Of a DNA stretch of 64,000 bases, positions 8,339 through 16,741 are shown piece after piece. The DNA lies in the NCBI RefSeq assembly GCF_020515695.1, contig NZ_JAIWJA010000005.1, positions 471,316-535,315 of the forward strand, given 5' to 3'. The notes under the pieces were generated by a model. The model saw only the letters and a program-made list of their open reading frames with translations, was not told the origin of the DNA and made no database searches. The position numbers and the translations under genes were made by a program. Source of the DNA: Pseudomonas sp. MWU16-30317 (GTDB lineage Bacteria; Pseudomonadota; Gammaproteobacteria; Pseudomonadales; Pseudomonadaceae). Position 1 is the stretch's first letter. Each line of letters opens with the position of its first letter.

Positions 8339-11300
8339 ATGAACAGCACCCACGTTCGTAGCGTGTGCCCCTATTGCGGTGTCGGCTGTGGCATCGTCAT
8401 GAGCGTGGCCGACAACCGTGTGATCAAGGTCAGCGGCGACAAACTGCACCCCGCCAACTTTGGCCGCCTGTGCACCAAGGGCAGCACCTGTGCGCAAGCC
8501 CTCACCGCACCGGGTCGGATGAACACGGCATTCATGCGCCACGAGCGCCAGCGCGAGCCCGTGCAGGTTGCCATCGATGAGGCCATCAGCAGCACCGCAC
8601 GGCGTTTGCGCGCGATCATCGACGAGCACGGCCCGGACGCGCTGGCGCTCTACGTGTCGGGGCAGATGTCGCTGGAAGCCCAGTACCTGGCCAACAAGCT
8701 CGCCAAGGGCTTCGTGCGCACCCGCCATATCGAGTCCAACTCGCGGTTGTGCATGGCCAGCGCCGGCAGCGGCTACAAGTTGTCGCTGGGCGCCGATGGA
8801 CCGCCGGGCTCGTATGACGATTTCGATCACGCCGATGTGTTTTTCGTCAGCGGCGCCAACATGGCCGATTGTCACCCGATCTTGTTCCTGCGTCTGCTCG
8901 ATCGGCGCAAGGCCGGGGCGCGGTTGATCGTCGTCGACCCGCGGCGCAGCGCCACCGCCGACAAGGCCGATCTGTTCCTGCAGATAGCGCCCGGCAGCGA
9001 CCTGGCACTGCTCAACGGGCTGCTGTATCTGCTGGTCGAGAACGGCCATGTCGACGCCGACTTCATTGCGCGTCACACCGATGGCTGGGAGGTCATGCCG
9101 GCCTTTCTGCAAGCCTATACACCGGCCCACGTAGCGGAGATCACGGGCCTGAAGGAGGACGATATCCGCACCGCCGCGCAATGGATCGGCGAGGCTGGCG
9201 AATGGATGAGCTGCTGGACCATGGGCCTCAATCAGAGCACTCACGGCACCTGGAACACCAATGCCCTGTGCAACCTGCACCTCGCGACGGGGGCTATCTG
9301 TCGGCCGGGCAGCGGGCCGTTTTCCCTCACCGGCCAGCCCAATGCCATGGGCGGCCGCGAGATGGGCTACATGGGCCCCGGCCTGCCTGGCCAGCGCTCC
9401 AATCAGGTGGCCGCCGATCGGGCCTTCATCGAGCAACTCTGGCAACTGCCCGCCGGTCATTTGCGCAGCGAGGCGGGGGTCGGCACCGTGGCCATGTTCG
9501 ACGCCATGGCGGCGGGCAGCATCAAAGCCTGCTGGATCATCTGCACCAATCCGGTGGCCAGCGTCGCCAATCGCCAGCAGGTCATCGAGGCCCTGTGCAC
9601 GGCGGAGCTGGTGATCACTCAGGATGCCTACCTCGACACCGAGACCAACCGTTACGCCGATGTGCTGCTGCCTGGCGCTCTGTGGGCCGAAGCCGAAGGG
9701 GTGATGATCAACTCCGAGCGCAACCTGACCTTGATGCCCAAGGCAGTCGACGCGCCCGGCGAGGCCATGGCCGATTGGCAGATCATCGCCCGCATCGCCT
9801 GTGCCATGGGCTACGCCGAAGGGTTCAGCTACAGCAGCCCCGAGCAGGTGTTCGAGGAGATCAAAGGCGCCTGGAATCCCGGCACCGGTTACGACCTCCG
9901 CGGTGCCAGCTACGCACGCTTGCGCGAGGCGCCGCTGCAGTGGCCCTGCGCGCCCGACAGTAGTAGCACCCGAGCGCCGATTCGTTACCTTGAAGGTGAT
10001 GCCAGCCATGCCGGCCTCTTCGCGAGCAAGCTTTGCTCCCACAGCACAAACAGTGCTGACGCCTTACACCCGTGGGAGCAAGGCTTGCCCGCGAAGGGGC
10101 CGTCAGATAGTGCAATGATCGCAGCCACAACCCGCCCCCTGCGCTTCGCCACCGCCACCGGCCGCGCGCAGTTCTTCGCCCGCCCCCACATGCCACCCGC
10201 CGAGTTGCCAGACGATGACTACCCGCTGGTGCTCAACACCGGGCGGGTGCAGCACCAATGGCACACCCTCACCAAGACCGGCAAGATCGCCACCCTCAAC
10301 AAGCTCAACCCCGGGCCCTTTATCGAGGTGCATCCCGAGGATGCCCAGGCCCTGGCGATCGGCGAGGGCGACCAGGTCGAGGTCCGTTCACGCCGTGGCC
10401 TCGCGGTGCTACCGGCGCGCGTTACCGATCGGGTCCGGCAGGGCAGCTGTTTTGCGCCGTTCCACTGGAACGATGTGTTCGGCGAGCAGTGGGCAATCAA
10501 CGCGCTCACCAGCGATGCCGACGATCCGCTGTCGTTGCAGCCGGAATTCAAATACGCCGCGGTGGCCTTGCAGCGTGTCGGCTCGCCGCTGATCGTGACC
10601 CGCGAATGGCAAGATCACCCCGCCATCCCCTTGGCGTTACCGAGGGTCGCTGAGCACGCAGACGCGCAACAGTCGCAGGCACTTGGGCAGGCCGCTGCGC
10701 AACGGTCTTGCCCGGTAGAAGAGCCCGCCGCGCAGTGGGTGCTGTGGGCATCGCAGACCGGCAACGCCGAAGCACTGGCCGAGCGCGTGGTTACCCAGTT
10801 ACGTGACACCGGGCATGTGGTGCGCAGCGGTGCCATGGGCGAGGTGGCATTGAGCGACCTCAAAGGCGCGGCCAGCCTGTTGTTGATTGCCAGCACCTTT
10901 GGTGACGGTGATGCTCCGGACAACGGCGCGGGTTTGTGGACGGCGCTGCACGGCGAGGCGGCCCTCGACTGCGCCCAGTGGCGTTATGCGGTGCTGGCGC
11001 TGGGAGATTCCAGCTACGATCAGTTCTGCGGCTTTGGCCGCAAGCTTGACGAACGCCTGCACGGCCTCGGCGCCCGGCGCTTGCTGGAGCGGGTGGAATG
11101 CGAGCCCGATTACGAGGAGTCGGCCAGCGCCTGGCTGGCCTCGATTCGCGTCGCTCTTGAGGTCAGTGCGATCGCTCCGTTGTTCGAGCCGACTCGTCAA
11201 ACCTCTAACGAGAGGGCTCGCCCCCGAACAATCTCTCAGCCCCCACAACCTTCCGCGCCTCTGTACAGCAAGCACCGCCCCTACAAGGCCCGCCTGCTGC

Positions 11301-12379
11301 ACAACCACCGACTCAACAGCCCCGGCGCGCAAAAGGAAACACGCCACATCGCCTTCGACCTCACCGACAGCGGCTTCGATTACCAGGCCGGCGACGCCCT
11401 GGGCGTCTGGCCGAGCAACTGCTTGACGCTGGTCGAAGACCTGCTCGGTACCCTGCGCCTGGACAGCGGCCAGGCCGTGACCCTCAAGGATCAGGGCGAC
11501 ATGGCGCTGGCCGTGGCGCTGCAAAAGCATCTGGATATCTGCCGCATCACCCCTGACTGGTTGCGCATCGTGGCCGAACACAGCAACAGCGCGCTGCTCA
11601 CCGAACTGCTGGCGCCCGAGCACAAGGCTCGGCTCAAGGACTGGCTATGGGGCCGGCAACTGGTGGATCTGCTGCACGAGTTCCCGGTGGATATCGATGC
11701 CACGCAACTGCTGGGCCTGCTCAAACCCTTGCAGCCCCGCCTGTACTCCATAAGTTCGAGCCCCAAGGTCACCCCCCACGAGGTGCACCTGACCGTTTCG
11801 ACTGTACGTTATCGCTGCAACGACCGCGCCCGCAGCGGTGTGTGCTCGGGCTTTCTGGCTGACCGCGCGCAGCAGACGTTGGTGCCGATCTTCACTCAAC
11901 GCTCGGCGCATTTTCGTGTGCCCGCCGATCCCCATGCGCCGATGATCATGGTCGGCCCCGGCACCGGTGTGGCGCCGTTTCGCGCCTTCCTGCAGGAGCG
12001 CCAGGCCACCGGCGCGCCGGGCAAGAACTGGCTGCTGTTCGGCGAGCAGCGCCAGGCCAGCGATTTCTATTATCGCGACGAGCTGCAGGCGTGGCAGCGC
12101 GACGGGCATCTGCAGCGTCTGGACACGGCGTTTTCCCGCGATCAGCAGGCCAAGGTCTATGTGCAACAACGCCTGCTCGAGCAGGGCGCGCAGCTGTGGC
12201 AGTGGCTGGAGGAGGGCGGGCACTTTTACGTCTGTGGCGATGCGAGTGCGATGGCCCGGGACGTCGATGCGGCGCTCAGGCAGGTAGTGGCCGAGCACGG
12301 TGGCATGAGCGGCGAGCAGGCGCAGGCGTATGTGCAGGGTCTGAGTAACGCCAAGCGTTATGTGCGCGATGTGTACTGA
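8339..12379 (+). CDS. Assimilatory nitrate reductase fused to flavodoxin/FAD/NADP reductase
   Basis: 1346 residues from the ATG at 8339; upstream in-frame codons lie in the leader. Residues about 1-60 hold an N-terminal [4Fe-4S] motif (CPYCGVGCG, then LCTKGSTC). Molybdopterin domains follow to about 550, and the C-terminal molybdopterin domain is at about 600-760 (LNTGRVQHQWHTLTKTGK). A flavodoxin (FMN) domain starts near 800 (ASQTGNAEALAE), an FAD-binding region near 977 and an NADP-binding end near 1200 (VGPGTGVAPFRAF; YVCGDAS). The protein should draw electrons from NADPH to reduce nitrate to nitrite in the cytosol, supplying NirBD. Residues about 558-588 are encoded by a REP pair inserted in frame. 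The combination is annotated in other bacteria as bifunctional nitrate reductase/sulfite reductase flavoprotein. Confidence 0.9.
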   Translation: MNSTHVRSVCPYCGVGCGIVMSVADNRVIKVSGDKLHPANFGRLCTKGSTCAQALTAPGRMNTAFMRHERQREPVQVAIDEAISSTARRLRAIIDEHGPDALALYVSGQMSLEAQYLANKLAKGFVRTRHIESNSRLCMASAGSGYKLSLGADGPPGSYDDFDHADVFFVSGANMADCHPILFLRLLDRRKAGARLIVVDPRRSATADKADLFLQIAPGSDLALLNGLLYLLVENGHVDADFIARHTDGWEVMPAFLQAYTPAHVAEITGLKEDDIRTAAQWIGEAGEWMSCWTMGLNQSTHGTWNTNALCNLHLATGAICRPGSGPFSLTGQPNAMGGREMGYMGPGLPGQRSNQVAADRAFIEQLWQLPAGHLRSEAGVGTVAMFDAMAAGSIKACWIICTNPVASVANRQQVIEALCTAELVITQDAYLDTETNRYADVLLPGALWAEAEGVMINSERNLTLMPKAVDAPGEAMADWQIIARIACAMGYAEGFSYSSPEQVFEEIKGAWNPGTGYDLRGASYARLREAPLQWPCAPDSSSTRAPIRYLEGDASHAGLFASKLCSHSTNSADALHPWEQGLPAKGPSDSAMIAATTRPLRFATATGRAQFFARPHMPPAELPDDDYPLVLNTGRVQHQWHTLTKTGKIATLNKLNPGPFIEVHPEDAQALAIGEGDQVEVRSRRGLAVLPARVTDRVRQGSCFAPFHWNDVFGEQWAINALTSDADDPLSLQPEFKYAAVALQRVGSPLIVTREWQDHPAIPLALPRVAEHADAQQSQALGQAAAQRSCPVEEPAAQWVLWASQTGNAEALAERVVTQLRDTGHVVRSGAMGEVALSDLKGAASLLLIASTFGDGDAPDNGAGLWTALHGEAALDCAQWRYAVLALGDSSYDQFCGFGRKLDERLHGLGARRLLERVECEPDYEESASAWLASIRVALEVSAIAPLFEPTRQTSNERARPRTISQPPQPSAPLYSKHRPYKARLLHNHRLNSPGAQKETRHIAFDLTDSGFDYQAGDALGVWPSNCLTLVEDLLGTLRLDSGQAVTLKDQGDMALAVALQKHLDICRITPDWLRIVAEHSNSALLTELLAPEHKARLKDWLWGRQLVDLLHEFPVDIDATQLLGLLKPLQPRLYSISSSPKVTPHEVHLTVSTVRYRCNDRARSGVCSGFLADRAQQTLVPIFTQRSAHFRVPADPHAPMIMVGPGTGVAPFRAFLQERQATGAPGKNWLLFGEQRQASDFYYRDELQAWQRDGHLQRLDTAFSRDQQAKVYVQQRLLEQGAQLWQWLEEGGHFYVCGDASAMARDVDAALRQVVAEHGGMSGEQAQAYVQGLSNAKRYVRDVY
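10011..10102. repeat. REP inverted pair inside the nitrate reductase coding sequence
   Basis: CCGGCCTCTTCGCGAGCAAG with CTTTGCTCCCAC, then about 30 bases later GTGGGAGCAAGGCTTGCCCG and CGAAGGGGCCG. This is a head-to-head REP pair like those between genes in this window, but it is fully open in the reading frame. It encodes GLFASKLCSHS at one end and WEQGLPAKGP at the other, in a linker between molybdopterin domains. Confidence 0.85.
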
Positions 12380-12460
12380 AAGGAGGCGTTGCGCCGGGGG
12401 ATGCACTCCGGTGGCGCAGGATGGGTGAAGTCACAGAACAGCTCCGCGAGCAGAGCCCGC

Positions 12461-12495
12461 CCCCCACAAGGCGTGCGCGATGCCTGTGGGGCTGG
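12461..12495 (+). repeat. Hairpin between the reductase gene and the nirB promoter
   Basis: CCCCACAAGGC and GCCTGTGGGG pair with one bulged A around a nine-base loop. No T run follows. It may be a degraded REP or a weak transcription end for the reductase gene. Confidence 0.35.
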
Positions 12496-12540
12496 GGCTG
12501 CCGAGGAAGAGGCCGTCACTGGCAGCGCAAATCTGCAGAT

Positions 12541-12556
12541 TGGCACAGATGCTGCT
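12541..12556 (+). promoter_or_regulatory. Sigma-54 (-24/-12) promoter of nirBD
   Basis: TGGCAC followed by CTGCT, with GG (12542-12543) and GC (12554-12555) exactly ten bases apart, matches RpoN promoters. Transcription would begin near 12567, ahead of the attenuator. nirBD can therefore be transcribed independently of the reductase gene upstream. Confidence 0.7.
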
Positions 12557-12575
12557 TTCACCTTGATACTGACTC

Positions 12576-12591
12576 GCCGACCACATTCGGC
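12576..12591 (+). promoter_or_regulatory. Candidate first leader hairpin upstream of nirB
   Basis: GCCGA and TCGGC close a six-base loop (CCACAT), and ACTG/CAGT at 12568-12571 and 12592-12595 can extend the stem. ANTAR targets normally have two six-base-loop hairpins and this occupies the place of the first. The loop lacks the expected A1/G4, so this is tentative. Confidence 0.3.
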
Positions 12592-12613
12592 CAGTGCACA
12601 ACCCCATCGAATA

Positions 12614-12631
12614 CCAGGCAAAGGCGCCTGG
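12614..12631 (+). promoter_or_regulatory. ANTAR/NasT-type antiterminator hairpin, leader 2
   Basis: CCAGGC and GCCTGG form a perfect six-pair stem around the loop AAAGGC (A1, G4), identical to the loop in the leader of the upstream reductase gene. Its 3' half overlaps the 5' arm of the terminator at 12624-12660, making the two folds mutually exclusive. Confidence 0.8.
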
Positions 12632-12660
12632 AGCTTAACGGCTCCAGGCGCTTTTTTTTT
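12624..12660 (+). terminator. Leader terminator of nirBD
   Basis: GCGCCTGGAGC (12624-12634) and GCTCCAGGCGC (12641-12651) form an eleven-pair perfect stem with a six-base loop, followed by nine T. Being between promoter and start codon, it is an attenuator that NasT-type antitermination would relieve. Confidence 0.85.
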
Positions 12661-12684
12661 GCCTTTTTTTACCGAGGAGTCGCC

Positions 12685-15237
12685 ATGAATGCGCCACTGA
12701 GCATCGAGCCGCGGGAAAGACTGATCGTCATCGGCAATGGCATGGTCGGCCACCACTGCGTCGAACAGCTGATCGAGCGCGGGGCGCTGAGCCGCTTCGA
12801 CGTACGGGTGTTTGGCGAAGAGCGCCAGCGCGCCTACGACCGCGTGCACCTGTCCGAATATTTCAGTGGTTCCGATGCCGAGGCATTGGCACTGGGCGAA
12901 GCCGATCTGTATGGCCGCCATGGCGTGCATCTGCATCTGAGCGAGGCGGTGCTCGAGATCGATCGCGAACGCTGCGAAGTGGTCACCGCACTCGGGCGTT
13001 ATGGCTACGATCGCCTGGTGCTGGCGACCGGTTCCTACCCGTTCGTGCCACCGATCAGCGGATCCGAGGGCAACGCGCGACTGGTCTACCGTACCCTGGA
13101 TGACCTCGACAGCATTCGTGCGGCGGCGGCCAACGCCCGTCGCGGCGTGGTGGTGGGTGGCGGCCTGCTGGGCCTGGAGGCCGCCAACGCCTTGAAGTCC
13201 CTGGGCCTGGAAGCCCATGTGGTGGAGTTCGCGCCGCGCTTGATGCCGGTGCAATTGGACAGCGATGGCGGCGCCGCCTTGCGTGCACAGATCGAGGCCC
13301 TGGGCGTCGGTGTGCACACCTCCCGCGCCACGCAATCGGTGGTGGCGGGTGAAGGCTATCGCTATCGGATGAATTTCGACGGCGGCGAGTTTCTCGAGAC
13401 CGACCTGATCGTGTTCTCGGCCGGCATTCGTCCTCAGGATGCGCTGGGCCGCAGCAGTGGCCTGGAGATCGCGGCGCGCGGTGGCGTGGCGATCGACGCG
13501 CACTGCCGCAGCAGCGATGCGCGGATCTTCGCCATCGGTGAATGTGCTTCATGGAATGGCAGCGTCTTCGGCCTGGTCGCACCGGGCTACAGCATGGCGC
13601 GCAATGTCGCCAGCACCCTGGCCGGGGAGCAGCACGCGACCTTCGCCGGTGCCGACATGTCCACCAAGCTCAAGCTGCTGGGGGTCGATGTCGGCTCCAT
13701 CGGCGACGCCCACGCCGCCACGCCGGGTGCCAGGAGCTATCGTTTCATCGACGAGGCCAACGCCAGCTACCGGCGCCTGGTGGTGGATGCCGAGGGCAAG
13801 AAAGTCATTGGCGCCGTGCTGGTGGGTGACAACAGCTACTACGACACCTTGCTGCAATACGTACAGAACGCTATCAAGCTGCCAGCCGATCCCGCGAGCC
13901 TGATCCTGCCGCTGGCCTCCGGCGCGCCGAGCCTGGGCGCCGACGCGTTGCCGGACACGGCCACTGTCTGCTCCTGCCACAACGTCACCAAGGGCGCGAT
14001 CTGCACGGCCATCGACGGCGGCTGCGCCGAGCTGGGGCAACTCAAGGCGCAGACCAAGGCCTGCACCGGCTGCGGCGGGTGCGCGGCGTTGCTCAAGCAA
14101 GTCTTCGAACACGAACTGATCGCCCGCGGCGTGGCGGTCGACAAGAGCCTGTGTGAACACTTCGCCCACACCCGGCAAGAGCTTTACGCGCTGGCCCGGG
14201 TCGAGGGCATTCACAGTTTCGACGAGATGCTCGCCAAGCACGGCCGGGGTCACGTCGGCTGCGATATCTGCAAGCCCACTGTGGCCAACGTGCTGGCGTC
14301 GTGCTGGAACCGGCCGATCATGGACCCGTCCCTGGTACCACTGCAGGACACCAACGACACCTTCATGGCCAACATGCAGAAAAACGGCACCTACTCGGTA
14401 GTGCCGCGCATTCCGGGAGGCGAGATCACCCCGGACAAGCTCATCGCCATTGGCGCGGTGGCAAAGAAATACGACCTCTACACCAAGATTACCGGGGGGC
14501 AGCGCATCGACCTGTTCGGCGCGCAGCTGCACGAACTGCCGGACATCTGGAGCGAGCTGATCGCCGCGGGCTTCGAGACCGGGCATGCCTACGGCAAGTC
14601 GACGCGCACGGTGAAGTCCTGCGTGGGCAGCACCTGGTGCCGTTACGGCGTGCAGGACAGCGTGCAGATGGCGCTGCTGATCGAGGATCGCTACAAGGGC
14701 CTGCGCTCGCCGCACAAGCTCAAGTTCGCGGTGTCGGGCTGTACCCGCGAATGCGCCGAGGCGCAGAGCAAGGATGTAGGCGTGATCGCGACCGAGAAGG
14801 GCTGGAACCTGTACATCGCCGGCAATGGCGGCATGCGCCCGCGGCACGCCGAGCTGTTCGCCACCGATCTGGACGATGCCACGTTGATCCGCTACATCGA
14901 TCGCTTTTTGATGTTTTATATCCGCACGGCCGACAAGCTGCAACGTACCTCGGTGTGGCGCGAGAGCCTGGAGGGCGGGCTGGATTTTCTCAAGCAGGTG
15001 ATCATCGAGGACAGCCTGGGCCTGGGCGCGGAGCTGGAAGGGCAGATGCAGCTGGTCGTGGATCGTTATGAATGCGAATGGGCCAACGCCTTGAAAGACC
15101 CGGAAAAACTCAAGCGCTTCCGTACCTTCGTCAACGACAAACGCAGTGATCCGGATATTCAATTCATCACCGAACGCGAGCAACGCCGACCGGCGCCGGC
15201 GGTGCAGTTGATTGCTGTGACCGAGGAGGTGCTGTGA
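12685..15237 (+). CDS. nirB: Nitrite reductase [NAD(P)H] large subunit NirB
   Basis: 850 residues from the ATG at 12685, with GAGGAG about six bases upstream; this is the usual NirB length. An N-terminal FAD/NAD pyridine nucleotide-disulphide oxidoreductase domain (GNGMVGHHC near residue 17, VVGGGLLGLEAA near 155) leads to a BFD-like [2Fe-2S] region (CSCH near 429, CTGCGGC near 460). The sulfite/nitrite reductase domain binds siroheme and [4Fe-4S] through SCVGSTWCRYG (near 643) and SGCTRECAEA (near 683). The enzyme reduces nitrite to ammonium in the cytosol using NAD(P)H. It overlaps nirD and is controlled by the sigma-54 promoter and attenuator upstream. Confidence 0.96.
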   Translation: MNAPLSIEPRERLIVIGNGMVGHHCVEQLIERGALSRFDVRVFGEERQRAYDRVHLSEYFSGSDAEALALGEADLYGRHGVHLHLSEAVLEIDRERCEVVTALGRYGYDRLVLATGSYPFVPPISGSEGNARLVYRTLDDLDSIRAAAANARRGVVVGGGLLGLEAANALKSLGLEAHVVEFAPRLMPVQLDSDGGAALRAQIEALGVGVHTSRATQSVVAGEGYRYRMNFDGGEFLETDLIVFSAGIRPQDALGRSSGLEIAARGGVAIDAHCRSSDARIFAIGECASWNGSVFGLVAPGYSMARNVASTLAGEQHATFAGADMSTKLKLLGVDVGSIGDAHAATPGARSYRFIDEANASYRRLVVDAEGKKVIGAVLVGDNSYYDTLLQYVQNAIKLPADPASLILPLASGAPSLGADALPDTATVCSCHNVTKGAICTAIDGGCAELGQLKAQTKACTGCGGCAALLKQVFEHELIARGVAVDKSLCEHFAHTRQELYALARVEGIHSFDEMLAKHGRGHVGCDICKPTVANVLASCWNRPIMDPSLVPLQDTNDTFMANMQKNGTYSVVPRIPGGEITPDKLIAIGAVAKKYDLYTKITGGQRIDLFGAQLHELPDIWSELIAAGFETGHAYGKSTRTVKSCVGSTWCRYGVQDSVQMALLIEDRYKGLRSPHKLKFAVSGCTRECAEAQSKDVGVIATEKGWNLYIAGNGGMRPRHAELFATDLDDATLIRYIDRFLMFYIRTADKLQRTSVWRESLEGGLDFLKQVIIEDSLGLGAELEGQMQLVVDRYECEWANALKDPEKLKRFRTFVNDKRSDPDIQFITEREQRRPAPAVQLIAVTEEVL

Positions 15238-15584
15238 TGGGCCAGGCGCAATTGCAGCAATCATGGCGGCGGGTGTGCGCTGTGAGTGATCTGGTGGCGC
15301 AATCGGGAGTGGTGGCGTGGGTGGACGGCGCGCAGGTGGCGCTGTTCTATCTGCCCGAGCAGAACCCGCCGATCTTCGCGGTGGCCAACCGCGACCCGCA
15401 GTCGGGTGCCAACGTCATCGGCCGCGGGATCGTCGGGCTGCTCAAGGGTGAACTGGTGGTGGCGGCGCCGCTTTATAAGCAGCATTTCAGTTTGGTGACA
15501 GGGCAGTGTGTCGAGGACCCGTCCCAGGCGTTGGCGACCTGGGCGGTGAGGTTGAATGGTGAGGAGGTCGAGATCAGCGATTGA
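15237..15584 (+). CDS. nirD: Nitrite reductase small subunit NirD
   Basis: 115 residues from the ATG at 15237, which shares one base with the nirB stop and has GAGGAGG eight bases upstream (a GTG one codon earlier is also possible). It has the Rieske-like fold of NirD (PIFAVANRDPQSGANVIGRG, GELVVAAPLYKQHFSLVTG) but lacks the cysteine/histidine ligands of true Rieske proteins, as is normal for NirD. It is the partner of NirB in assimilatory nitrite reduction. Confidence 0.93.
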   Translation: MGQAQLQQSWRRVCAVSDLVAQSGVVAWVDGAQVALFYLPEQNPPIFAVANRDPQSGANVIGRGIVGLLKGELVVAAPLYKQHFSLVTGQCVEDPSQALATWAVRLNGEEVEISD

Positions 15585-15641
15585 GAGTCAGAGCTCGCCT
15601 CACGTTCTGTAAAACCGCGCAGTCCTGCTACGATGCGCGAC

Positions 15642-16577
15642 ATGAACCTCGATACCCGGATCAAATTCCGCCACCTGCTGTGCTTTCTCGAAATCGCCCG
15701 CCAAGGCAGCTTTGCCAAGGCCGCCGATGCCGTGGCGATCAGTCAGCCGGCGATCTCGAAAACCCTCAAGGAGCTTGAAGAGCTGCTCGAGACCCGGCTG
15801 TTCGAGCGGGACAAGACCGGCGTCGAGCTGACCCCTGCCGGCATCCGCTTCATGCGCTATGCGGCGCCCTGCGTACAGGCCCTGCGCGACGGTGTCAGCA
15901 CCCTGCGCAGTGAGGAGCACGAGCCACCACAGGTGCGCGTCGGCATCCTGTCGACGGTCGAAAGCCAGCTCATGCCCGAAGTCCTCAAGCGTCTGCACGA
16001 GCGCCACGATGCCTTGGTAGTCAGCGTGTCCACTGGGCCCGGCGCTTATCTGTTGGGCCAATTGCATGTGGGCGACCTTGACCTGGTGATTGGCCGCATG
16101 ACCGACAGCCCGCAGATCCAGGGCTTGATCTTCGAGCACCTGTACAGCGAGGCCATGGCGCTGGTGGTGCGTACCGGCCACCCGCTGTTGGCCGTGCAAC
16201 CACTGGAACGCAGCCAGATCAGCCGCTACCCGCTGGTGCTGCCGCTGGCGGGGACGACCATTCGCAAACACGCCGACAGCCTGTTCGTGCAATGTGCCGT
16301 CAGCCCGTCTTCGCAAAGGGTCGAAACACTTTCCCCGACCCTCAGCCGCCGCTACGTGCAAACCAGCGATGCGATCTGGGTGGCGCCACGGGATGCGGTG
16401 CGCCTGGACGTCAGCCAAGGCGAGTTGCACGAGTTGCAGTTGGGTGTCAGCGAGCCCGGCGGCTCGGTAGGCATCTGCAGCAACGCCGCGCGGGCCTTGC
16501 CGTTGCCGGCGCAATGGCTCTGCGAAGTGGTGCGCGAGGTGGCCGTCGAGTACCGCCAGGCGAGCGAAGCGCGCTAA
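15642..16577 (+). CDS. pcaQ: LysR-type regulator, PcaQ-like
   Basis: 311 residues from the ATG at 15642; an ATG three codons earlier is an alternative. The N-terminal winged helix-turn-helix (IKFRHLLCFLEIARQGSFAK, QPAISKTLKELEELL) and the LysR effector-binding domain are complete. The start MNLDTRIKFRHL and the body resemble PcaQ, the activator of protocatechuate (pca) genes in other proteobacteria. No pca genes are in the window, so the regulon is not confirmed. The LysR call is firm; the PcaQ identity is probable. Confidence 0.7.
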   Translation: MNLDTRIKFRHLLCFLEIARQGSFAKAADAVAISQPAISKTLKELEELLETRLFERDKTGVELTPAGIRFMRYAAPCVQALRDGVSTLRSEEHEPPQVRVGILSTVESQLMPEVLKRLHERHDALVVSVSTGPGAYLLGQLHVGDLDLVIGRMTDSPQIQGLIFEHLYSEAMALVVRTGHPLLAVQPLERSQISRYPLVLPLAGTTIRKHADSLFVQCAVSPSSQRVETLSPTLSRRYVQTSDAIWVAPRDAVRLDVSQGELHELQLGVSEPGGSVGICSNAARALPLPAQWLCEVVREVAVEYRQASEAR

Positions 16578-16741
16578 GCGTGGTTTTACCTCGGTCCCGA
16601 GTCCGGTGAAGATGAAATCCTTGTAATACCTGAACTTATCCTCCTTTAGTGCCTCTCATGCCGGTAGCCATTGGTCGTGGCCGCCTGATAAGCTCGCGGC
16701 TTTACTCGAATGCCCTATTGGCGCATGAACAAGGAAATAGC

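Noticed and set aside
8273..10042. 589-codon open frame antisense to the nitrate reductase
   Set aside because: Shadow of the sense gene; its end includes the leader terminator and REP sequence.
12421..12684. N-terminal extension of NirB from an upstream in-frame start
   Set aside because: The extension would translate the sigma-54 promoter and the attenuator; the ATG at 12685 has a proper ribosome-binding site and gives the normal NirB length.
13549..15264. 571-codon open frame antisense to nirB
   Set aside because: Composition artefact opposite a well-conserved gene; the sequence is low in recognisable motifs.
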